Source of the DNA: CAZWDL01 sp964632995
GTDB lineage: Bacteria > Bacteroidota > Bacteroidia > Chitinophagales > Saprospiraceae
Direction of reading: 5' to 3'
DNA: 30,701 nucleotides
Assembly: GCA_964632995.1 (NCBI GenBank)
Contig: CAZWDL010000090.1
Location: 1-30,701, forward strand
A program made the position numbers and the translations under genes. The stretch's first letter is position 1, and every line of letters starts with the position of its first letter. Positions 1 to 6,393 of the stretch are shown here, piece by piece. The notes beneath the pieces were generated by a model. That model worked only from the letters and a program-made list of their open reading frames with translations, did no database searches and was not told where the DNA came from.

Positions 1-14
1 GGAAAGAGGTAAAA

Positions 15-280
15 GTAAAGGTCGTCTTTTCCATAAAGAGAATGTTTAGAGATTTATGATTTCCTAAAGTAAATAGCCAAACGAGGAAAGTCCTTACCCC
101 GATAGGGATAAAGACGCTAAAAGAATAGTAGATTTTTTTATGGAATTCGAAGGGAATTCTCATGAGATTATGGTTCGTTATTACTAGGTCATCTTAGACG
201 AGGATGACAGATAGATAGGGAAGTAAACCGCAGTGCAGTTAAATTAGGTCGAGAAAATCTAGGCTTAAACGATTTTTGGG
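15..280 (+). ncRNA. rnpB: candidate RNase P RNA (rnpB), unusually short
   Basis: RNase P RNA is the catalytic RNA that matures tRNA 5' ends. Seen here, in the expected order: the conserved-region-I core GAGGAAAGTCC at 83-93; a 6-bp hairpin GTCATC/GATGAC (188-193/203-208) directly followed by AGATAGATAGGG, matching the P18 plus 'UAGAUGA' block; and an AGAA...GGCTTA block at 253-267, matching conserved region V. A helix AAAGGTCGT (17-25) / ACGATTTTT (269-277) closes the molecule exactly where P1 should be. CTTTTC (26-31) can pair with GGGAAG (218-223) as P2, and ATAAA/TTTAT (33-37/53-57) forms a P3-like hairpin. A GGTTCG at 172-177 resembles the CCA-binding L15 loop. Odd: only about 95 nt separate region I from P18, against well over 200 in ordinary bacterial forms, so most of the specificity domain seems missing. 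P4 pairs poorly. The assignment rests on motif matching by eye and the ends are approximate. Confidence 0.5.
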
Positions 281-444
281 AAAGTGTAAACTTCTATCTT
301 ACGATCCTGTCTGTTTTTGTTTCGAAGCAAATATAAAAAAATATGATTAATATATGCTAATGATAAAGGCAGATAATTAAAAAAAACCTATCCATTTTTT
401 CCAAATCCCTGAAAAGCAGCGGTTTAAACATCCATCAAAAAGCA

Positions 445-473
445 AAGGCATGATGAAAAGATCATCATGCCTT
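445..473. terminator. bidirectional intrinsic terminator
   Basis: A perfect 12-bp stem, AAGGCATGATGA (445-456) with TCATCATGCCTT (462-473), encloses the loop AAAGA. On the plus strand it is followed by TCTATTTTTCG and on the minus strand by TGCTTTTTGATG. It lies between the end of atpG (minus) and the plus-strand RNA candidate, so it probably ends both transcripts. Confidence 0.8.
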
Positions 474-523
474 CTATTTTTCGTTTTATTTTGTCCGACA
501 GGAGGGAAATCCGGTTTTTCCTA

Positions 524-1417
524 TTACCCTTCTAGAGCAGCGGCCCCGCCGACGATTTCCATGATTTCCTGTGTAATAGCTTCCTGACGAGCTTTGTTGT
601 AGCTCAGTCGGAGATCCTTGAGTAACTCCTGGGCATTATCGGTGGCCTTATCCATGGCCGTCATCCGGGCGCCGTGTTCGGAAGCATGGGTATCGAGCAG
701 GTAGCTTTGAAACTGGGTCTGCAGGATACTAGGCACGAGATATTCAAGCAGGCCTTCTTTTCCGGGTTCGAAAATGTAATCGGCCCGGATATTCTGGCCT
801 TCCTCTTCTTTTTCGAGTTTGACAACCGGCAGGAATTGTTCGGCTATGGGCAATTGGGTTGCCGCATTTTTGAACTGACCGAACGCTACGTGTACGGCGT
901 CAAAGGTTTCTGATTCGAAAGCATTCATCAGATACTGAGAAACCTTGGAAACGTTGTCAAAGCTCAAGTCGTCGAACAAGGAGACGTAATCCGTGATAAA
1001 ATGGATATTGCTGTAACGCTTGCGGAAGTAATCGTAGCCTTTTTTTCCAATAAACAACAAGGAAAGGTTGCCTTTTTCATAGACCTCTGCGAATTTGGTC
1101 TCGATCGTGGCGGCGGCGGCTTTATTAACGTTGGTGTTGAAAGCGCCGCAAAGGCCGCGGTTGGAAGTTACTACGACGATACAGGCCTTTTCCACCGGAC
1201 GTTCCTGCCCGAAAGTGGTCACGGCGTCTCCTTCCAGGTTGGAAAGAATATTGCGCAACATAGCGTTCAGCTTATTGGCGTAGGGGCGCATTTTCTGTAT
1301 GGCCTCCTGTGCCTTACGCAGTTTGGCAGCCGAGACCATTTTCATGGCCCTGGTGATCTGCTGCGTATTCTGAACAGAGCGGATTCTTTCGCGTACCTCT
1401 TTTAAGTTTGCAGCCAT
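524..1417 (-). CDS. atpG: ATP synthase F1 subunit gamma
   Basis: This is the central rotor shaft of the F1Fo ATP synthase, which couples rotation of the c-ring to catalysis in the alpha/beta hexamer. The 297-residue protein has the family N-terminus (MAANLKEVRERIRSVQNTQQ, then ITRAMKMVSAAKLRKAQ) and the C-terminal helix ending in QEAITQEIMEIVGGAAALEG, both of which form the coiled-coil shaft. The open frame runs upstream to 1558, but that 47-residue extension is basic, non-homologous and overlaps atpA, so the ATG at 1417 is chosen. It is the last gene of the atpBEFHAG operon, about 80 bp after atpA, and is followed by a terminator hairpin. Length is normal for the family. Confidence 0.97.
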   Translation of the reverse strand: MAANLKEVRERIRSVQNTQQITRAMKMVSAAKLRKAQEAIQKMRPYANKLNAMLRNILSNLEGDAVTTFGQERPVEKACIVVVTSNRGLCGAFNTNVNKAAAATIETKFAEVYEKGNLSLLFIGKKGYDYFRKRYSNIHFITDYVSLFDDLSFDNVSKVSQYLMNAFESETFDAVHVAFGQFKNAATQLPIAEQFLPVVKLEKEEEGQNIRADYIFEPGKEGLLEYLVPSILQTQFQSYLLDTHASEHGARMTAMDKATDNAQELLKDLRLSYNKARQEAITQEIMEIVGGAAALEG

Positions 1418-1496
1418 TGCGGAGAATGGATTGTCAAAGAGGGAAGATATACAGAGCGAACCGCTACGGTACCTTCCTCCTCTTCTGTCTAAAAAA

Positions 1497-3101
1497 TTAT
1501 TTTTCGTATTGCTTGGACAATTCCGCTGCCAGTTCGCGCAGCGTTGATGTCGCCTCATCAGTCAGTTTACCCTGGCGGAAAGTTTCCAGTACATCGGGAT
1601 GTTGTTGTTCCAGTGTTGTCAGGAATACCTCTTCGAATTCACGCACCTTATTGACAGGCACATTACGGAGCAAGCCATTGGTGCCCAGGTAAATAATAGC
1701 TACCTGTTTTTCTACCGACAGTGGAGAGTATTGAGGCTGTTTCAGAATTTCCACGTTCCGCTTACCTTTCTCGAGCACAGCGTTGGTAGCGGCGTCGAGG
1801 TCGGAACCGAATTTGGAGAAAGCCTCCAGTTCGCGGTACTGTGCCTGATCGAGCTTCAGCGTACCGGCCACTTTTTTCATAGCCTTGATCTGAGCCGATC
1901 CACCCACCCGGGATACCGAGATACCCACGTTAATAGCCGGACGAACCCCCGCGTTAAAAAGGTTGGATTCCAGGAAGATCTGTCCGTCAGTGATGGAAAT
2001 AACGTTGGTCGGGATATAAGCCGAGACGTCACCGGCCTGTGTTTCGATGATAGGCAGCGCGGTCAGTGAACCGCCTCCTTTGATAATGGATTCGCCATTT
2101 TCATCCTTTGCGTTAAGCAGGGATTCGGGCAAGTCATTCATCCGACGAGCGATACTGTCATCCGCGATAATTTTGGAGGCGCGCTCCAGCAGGCGAGAGT
2201 GCAGGTAAAAGACGTCGCCGGGATAAGCCTCGCGCCCGGGCGGGCGACGCAGCAGCAGAGATACTTCGCGATAAGCCACTGCCTGTTTGGACAAATCGTC
2301 GAAGATAATCAGTGCGGGGCGGCCGGTATCGCGGAAAAACTCGCCAATAGCGGCGCCGGCAAAGGGTGCGTAGAACTGCAGCGGCGCCGGGTCGGAAGCA
2401 GAAGCCGAAACGATAACCGTATAGTCCATGGCGCCATTTTCTTCCAGGGTACGGGCCACCTGGGCGACGGTAGAGGATTTCTGTCCGGAAGCTACGTAGA
2501 TGCAGTAAACAGGTTCGCCGCGCTCGTAGAATTCGCGCTGGTTGATGATGGTGTCGATAGCGATGGCAGTCTTTCCGGTCTGGCGATCACCGATGATAAG
2601 TTCGCGCTGGCCGCGACCGATCGGTATCATGGCGTCGATGGCCTTGATACCCGTTTGCAGCGGCTCGGATACCGGCTGTCGGTAGATAACACCCGGAGCT
2701 TTGCGTTCGAGCGGCATGAGGTAGCGCTCGCCCTTGATTTCTCCGCGTCCGTCGATAGGTTCTCCCAGCGGGTTGACCACGCGGCCGACGAAGCCCTCTC
2801 CTACTTCGATAGAAGCGATGCGGCCGGTACGTTTTACGGTGGTGCCTTCTTTAATTCCTTCTTCCGGTCCCATAAGTACGACACCGACATTATCTTCCTC
2901 CAGGTTGAGGACGATGGCTTCCACTCCCGTTTGGAACTCGACGAGTTCTCCGGCCTGAGCTTTGCTCAACCCGTATACGCGGGCGATGCCGTCGCCCACC
3001 TGCAACACGGTGCCCGATTCGCTGAGTTCAGCTTCGGTGCTCATGCCGGAAATTTGCTGCTTGAGTATCTGGGATATTTCTTCAGGTCTTACATCAACCA
3101 T
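1497..3101 (-). CDS. atpA: ATP synthase F1 subunit alpha
   Basis: This is the non-catalytic nucleotide-binding subunit of the F1 hexamer. The 534-residue protein has the N-terminal beta-barrel, a Walker A loop (GDRQTGKTAIAIDT, near residue 172), the segment ALIIFDDLSKQAVAYREVSL followed by LLRRPPGREAYPGD, and the alpha/beta signature PAINVGISVSRVGGSAQ. The frame is open to 3158, but the upstream residues do not resemble the family. MVDVRPEEISQILKQQI is the normal N-terminus, so the ATG at 3101 is taken. It sits between atpH and atpG. The beta subunit it pairs with (atpD) is not in this window, which is common in Bacteroidota, where atpD-atpC often lie elsewhere. Confidence 0.98.
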   Translation of the reverse strand: MVDVRPEEISQILKQQISGMSTEAELSESGTVLQVGDGIARVYGLSKAQAGELVEFQTGVEAIVLNLEEDNVGVVLMGPEEGIKEGTTVKRTGRIASIEVGEGFVGRVVNPLGEPIDGRGEIKGERYLMPLERKAPGVIYRQPVSEPLQTGIKAIDAMIPIGRGQRELIIGDRQTGKTAIAIDTIINQREFYERGEPVYCIYVASGQKSSTVAQVARTLEENGAMDYTVIVSASASDPAPLQFYAPFAGAAIGEFFRDTGRPALIIFDDLSKQAVAYREVSLLLRRPPGREAYPGDVFYLHSRLLERASKIIADDSIARRMNDLPESLLNAKDENGESIIKGGGSLTALPIIETQAGDVSAYIPTNVISITDGQIFLESNLFNAGVRPAINVGISVSRVGGSAQIKAMKKVAGTLKLDQAQYRELEAFSKFGSDLDAATNAVLEKGKRNVEILKQPQYSPLSVEKQVAIIYLGTNGLLRNVPVNKVREFEEVFLTTLEQQHPDVLETFRQGKLTDEATSTLRELAAELSKQYEK

Positions 3102-3120
3102 AGTAATTTGAATTTGCTTT

Positions 3121-3142
3121 TTTCCGGCCTTGGAGCCGGAAA
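3121..3142 (-). promoter_or_regulatory. hairpin in the atpH-atpA intercistronic leader
   Basis: An 8-bp perfect stem, TTTCCGGC (3121-3128) / GCCGGAAA (3135-3142), with a 6-nt loop, sits about 20 nt upstream of the atpA ATG. On the minus strand it is followed by A residues rather than U, so it is not a typical terminator. It could affect mRNA stability or atpA translation, but that role is inference. Confidence 0.4.
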
Positions 3143-3207
3143 GTCCGTTTTTATACAAAAGTTTACACCTGGTAGTTATTCATCATGAACCAGCAATCAT
3201 GAAAGGA

Positions 3208-3780
3208 TTAGCGTGCGATGATTTTTGATTCGTAAAGATTTTTATCATAGTTTTTTTTACGCAGATCGGTCAGCTTCCAGGAAATACTGGCATCATAACG
3301 ATACTCATCGAATTCCAGTATAAAGCCGCCGACCAGGCTTTCATCAATTTTCTGCACCACTTCTATCTCCCCGTCTATCATACTTTCCGATCGCAGTTTT
3401 GCCTTAATCGATTCAACTAACTTGGCATCCAGTTCCACGGCGGAATAGATGTTGACCGTAGAGATGTTTTTGACTTGCTTATACTGGCTAACAAACTCAT
3501 CGGCGATATAGGGCAGCAGCTCTTCGCGTTCTTTTTTGATCACCAGGCGGACGAAACGCATTGTCAGGTCGTTGACTTTACCTTCCAGCAATTCATCCAT
3601 GACCCGAATCTTCTTATCATTGGGAATGACCGGGCTTTTGATCATAACAAAGAGCTCGCGGTGCTTCATTAACTCCTGCAGGGTCAGGACATCCTGATAT
3701 ACAGGCTCCAGTATTTGTTGCTCCTGAGCCAGTTCGAGGAGGGACCTGGAATATCGCGATGAAACGCTCTTAACAGACAT
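3208..3780 (-). CDS. atpH: ATP synthase F1 subunit delta
   Basis: This peripheral-stalk subunit (OSCP homologue) links the b subunits to the top of the alpha/beta hexamer. The 190-residue protein begins MSVKSVSSRYSRSLLELAQE, the family's N-terminal helical domain, and ends with the region containing KIDESLVGGFILEFDEYRYDASI, which matches the C-terminal strand motif (GG-x2-l). Size is normal, and ATG 3780 is the only sensible start. It lies between atpF and atpA in the same operon, 47 bp after atpF. Sequence conservation in this family is low, so the call relies equally on gene order and on these two motifs. Confidence 0.95.
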   Translation of the reverse strand: MSVKSVSSRYSRSLLELAQEQQILEPVYQDVLTLQELMKHRELFVMIKSPVIPNDKKIRVMDELLEGKVNDLTMRFVRLVIKKEREELLPYIADEFVSQYKQVKNISTVNIYSAVELDAKLVESIKAKLRSESMIDGEIEVVQKIDESLVGGFILEFDEYRYDASISWKLTDLRKKNYDKNLYESKIIAR

Positions 3781-3827
3781 AGTCAGTCACTTTTACCTGA
3801 CAACTAATGCAACAGCAGCTGCTTTGA

Positions 3828-4346
3828 TTAGTTGAATTTGATTTCGTCAATAAGTTTCTTCGTATACTGATCCTGCTCGCCGCTTTTTGCCAGCTCTTTG
3901 CGCATGATCTTGCCGGCGATATCGATCGCCATACTGCCGACCTGATTTTTGAGGTCCACCAGCGCTTCTTTCTTCATATTCTCAATTTCCTCTTTCGCTG
4001 AGTTTACTATTTTACGCGCCTCTTCCTTTGCTTTATTTTTGGCTTCGTTGACAATGGCCTCCTTTGCTTCATTGGCTTCGCGCAAAATCTTGGAGCGTTC
4101 TCCCTGAGCCTGCTTCAGCAGCTCTTCATTTTCAGCTTTCAGGTTGGCCATTTCCTCCCGGGCCTTCTTGGCTTCGTCGAGCGAGCTCTGAATATCCCGC
4201 TCGCGTTTCTTCAAGGCATCCTGAATAGGCCGAAAAGCAAATCTCGCCAGCAGGAAATAGACAATGATGAAAACGATCGAGGTCCAAAGAATAAGGCCCG
4301 GATCGGGTTTGATAACATTGAGATCGGCTAACAGCAGCGTAGTCAT
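3828..4346 (-). CDS. atpF: ATP synthase Fo subunit b
   Basis: This is the peripheral-stalk subunit that anchors F1 to the membrane and holds it against rotation. The 172-residue protein has one N-terminal transmembrane helix (about residues 17-37, rich in Ile, Val and Phe) followed by a long, highly charged alpha-helical region (residues 40-150, Lys/Glu/Ala-rich heptads such as REREIQSSLDEAKKAREEM-like stretches) that forms the dimeric coiled coil. ATG 4346 is used. The upstream region holds a large stem-loop after atpE. Only one b-type gene is present, so a b homodimer is expected rather than b/b'. Confidence 0.95.
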   Translation of the reverse strand: MTTLLLADLNVIKPDPGLILWTSIVFIIVYFLLARFAFRPIQDALKKRERDIQSSLDEAKKAREEMANLKAENEELLKQAQGERSKILREANEAKEAIVNEAKNKAKEEARKIVNSAKEEIENMKKEALVDLKNQVGSMAIDIAGKIMRKELAKSGEQDQYTKKLIDEIKFN

Positions 4347-4448
4347 GACCTATCGTAAATTATGATGTTAGAGACTTATTGTAATTCCGGTGCTTTCCAT
4401 CCGGTTTTCGCTAACTCTATATAGTTGAATATTCGATTTACTTGAGTG

Positions 4449-4483
4449 GGCCGGGAATGACAGCCAACCGCTGCCCCCCGGCC
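4449..4483 (-). promoter_or_regulatory. GC-rich stem-loop downstream of atpE
   Basis: GGCCGGG (4449-4455) pairs with CCCGGCC (4477-4483). An inner stem CAGC (4461-4464) / GCTG (4470-4473) lies in the same loop. It starts about 17 nt after the atpE stop, within the otherwise unused 153 bp before atpF. A 3' hairpin after the c-subunit cistron could stabilise atpE mRNA or partly terminate transcription, helping make the many c subunits needed per complex. The structure is seen; the role is inferred. Confidence 0.5.
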
Positions 4484-4499
4484 TGCTTTTTCGATGCGA

Positions 4500-4694
4500 T
4501 CAGCCGGCCAGCAGACCAACAACGATGGCAAACAGCGCGGCGCCCTCGACGAGGGCGGCGGTGAGAATCATGTTGTTACGAATGTCGCCTACGGCTTCGG
4601 GTTGGCGGGCGATGGCATCCATAGCGCGGCTGCCGATCAAACCGATGCCAACTCCGGCACCTAATGCTGCAATTCCAGCTCCAATAGCTCCCAT
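4500..4694 (-). CDS. atpE: ATP synthase Fo subunit c
   Basis: This is the proteolipid of the rotating c-ring. The 64-residue protein is two hydrophobic helices joined by the polar loop RQPEAVGDIRNN, which contains the classic ARQPE motif. Helix 1 is Gly/Ala-rich (GAGIAALGAGVGIGLIGS). Helix 2 carries the ion-binding carboxylate Glu50 in ALVEGAALFA. The Gln in helix 1 and the Ser/Thr after the Glu that mark Na+-binding rings are both absent, so proton coupling is expected (inference from known motifs). It is short even for subunit c because it has almost no N-terminal extension. It lies between atpB and atpF, with 42 bp to atpB. Confidence 0.97.
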   Translation of the reverse strand: MGAIGAGIAALGAGVGIGLIGSRAMDAIARQPEAVGDIRNNMILTAALVEGAALFAIVVGLLAG

Positions 4695-4736
4695 TTTAAA
4701 ATGGATTTATGATGAAATAAAAAGATTGAGTGCAAT

Positions 4737-6029
4737 TTAAACGCTCGTTCCGGCCTGCGCCGCCGTTTCCACTTCGTGCTCGTGTGCTTCGCCCATATGC
4801 CCCTCTTCTACCGCCTGACCGATATATGATGCAGAAAGGATGGCAAAGATAAAGGCTTGCAAAAAGGCAACCAGCAACTCGATCAGATTCATGAAGGCGG
4901 TGAATAATCCACCGACTACGCCACCGACCGCCGCTCCGCCAACACTTTCCCCGTTGTTGCCGAAAAGGAAAATCAGACCGATCAGACTCAGGATGATAAT
5001 ATGGCCTGCCGTAATATTGGCAAACAAACGAATCATCAGCGAAAAAGGCTTGATGAACAAACTGAGCACCTCCACCGGCGTCAGAATGATTTTCACCCAA
5101 CCCGGAATGCCGGGCATCCAGAAAATGTGCTCCCAATAATGGGCATTGCCATTTATATTGGTGACGAGGAAAGTGAAAATCGCCAGCGTACCCGTTACGG
5201 CGAGATTACCGGTAATATTGGCGCTTCCCGGAAAAAAGGGAACCAGCCCCAGCAGGTTGCAGAACAGAATGAAGAAAAACAAGGTCATGATGAAGGGTTG
5301 AAAGCGCTCGTAGTGCTTCTCCCCGATCATGGGAACCGTAACCTCATCGCGGATAAAGGTGAAAAAGGGTTCCATAAACGACTGTACGCCGGAAGGCGCC
5401 TGGCCTTCGTTTTTCTTGTACCCCCGGGCTACCGCCGTGAACAACCAAATCAGCAGAATGCTGGCAAGAATCATTGAAAACACCACCTTGGTGATGGAAA
5501 AATCATAAAAAGACGTAAAACCGCCACCGAGAAAACCACCGTCCAGCGTGCTGGGCGGTTGCAACAGGTACTGTTCTCCTTTATATACGGCATAGTACAC
5601 TTCCTCCTTTTTCTCTTCTTCCCCCGTCGTGATCGTCTCATGTACGACTTCATCAATGTGTACTTCTCCCTCCATGGGGAAGTCCTGGCCCGGAGCAACC
5701 CGGTTGATCCGTCCGTGATTCAACACGTATCCGTCAACAGCCGTATGGCCGTGGTCAAATACGCTGGACATAAAGAAAGACCACTTCGGCTCCGCTTCGG
5801 GTGCATACAACATACAGGGAAGCGGTAGATGCACATCCTTCCAGATGTGAAAATTATTAGCATCAGAGATGTGCTCCATCACGGTACCGACAGGATCATA
5901 CTCTTCCTCCAGATGAGTGGATACCTCCTGATCGGCCGCATAAGTCTCCCCCTGATGATCTTCCTGTGCCAGAACATTCACCTGGAACATCCAAAGAAAG
6001 GCTGCTATAAGAATAGTGGAAAAACGCAT
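4737..6029 (-). CDS. atpB: ATP synthase Fo subunit a, Bacteroidota-type with long N-terminal domain
   Basis: This subunit forms the proton half-channels next to the c-ring. The 430-residue protein is far longer than the roughly 270 residues of E. coli. It has an apparent signal peptide (MRFSTILIAAFLWMFQVNVLA, then QEDHQ), about 170 residues of acidic periplasmic sequence with SSVFDHGHTAVDGY and NHGRINRV, then a multi-helix membrane domain from about residue 190. The essential channel Arg lies in SLMIRLFANITAGHIIILS. An in-frame GTG five codons upstream (6044) is possible, but the ATG at 6029 gives a cleaner signal peptide. It is the first gene of the operon. No atpI-like gene precedes it. The extended N-terminus is a known trait of this phylum. 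Confidence 0.95.
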   Translation of the reverse strand: MRFSTILIAAFLWMFQVNVLAQEDHQGETYAADQEVSTHLEEEYDPVGTVMEHISDANNFHIWKDVHLPLPCMLYAPEAEPKWSFFMSSVFDHGHTAVDGYVLNHGRINRVAPGQDFPMEGEVHIDEVVHETITTGEEEKKEEVYYAVYKGEQYLLQPPSTLDGGFLGGGFTSFYDFSITKVVFSMILASILLIWLFTAVARGYKKNEGQAPSGVQSFMEPFFTFIRDEVTVPMIGEKHYERFQPFIMTLFFFILFCNLLGLVPFFPGSANITGNLAVTGTLAIFTFLVTNINGNAHYWEHIFWMPGIPGWVKIILTPVEVLSLFIKPFSLMIRLFANITAGHIIILSLIGLIFLFGNNGESVGGAAVGGVVGGLFTAFMNLIELLVAFLQAFIFAILSASYIGQAVEEGHMGEAHEHEVETAAQAGTSV

Positions 6030-6078
6030 AGAGCTTACTTTCACAACTCCTAGTTATATGGTGTTTTCTAAATCGGTG

Positions 6079-6086
6079 CAAAGGTA
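6079..6086 (-). promoter_or_regulatory. TAnnTTTG promoter-like element for the atp operon
   Basis: On the minus strand the sequence reads TACCTTTG followed by CAC, matching the Bacteroidota -7 consensus TAnnTTTG. It is about 50 nt upstream of the atpB ATG, which would give a 5' leader of about 40 nt. No convincing -33 TTG box is seen at the usual spacing. Confidence 0.5.
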
Positions 6087-6393
6087 TACAACTTGATCCT
6101 ATTAAAAAAGCGCATGTCTCCTTTTTTTACATCACAATGATCAAATTGGATCAATTGAAAGACAAGCACTTACGGAGAGCCGGCCTGGTGATCCGCTGCA
6201 TCCGTCCAGCAGCCCTCCCGAATACTCGAATAATTATTTCCGTGGCGCCCTTTCATCCCAAATTATAGTTGGCCGGCAAGCGGGATCAGCGAATCCGGCA
6301 GAAATGGAGCTGTGATCGGAAAACGAAGTAGCAGACCGGCCGCCTGCCTCCTCCTTTTACAGATCTACACGTCCCGGTTTTTCTGTCTTCCGG
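6087..6393. other. intergenic region, no gene found
   Basis: This spans the 3' side of the molybdopterin oxidoreductase and the upstream side of the atp promoter. I see no supported ORF, tRNA or clear U-tailed terminator hairpin. Several short GGCCGG palindromes occur but form no consistent structure. Confidence 0.5.

Noticed and set aside
2199..3188. Plus-strand ORF of 329 codons opposite atpA
   Set aside because: atpA is unmistakable on the minus strand and this frame has no family features.
6087..6393. Possible tRNA or small RNA in the gap upstream of atpB
   Set aside because: I found no TTC-like T-loop with a matching acceptor stem and no consistent hairpin-terminator pair.
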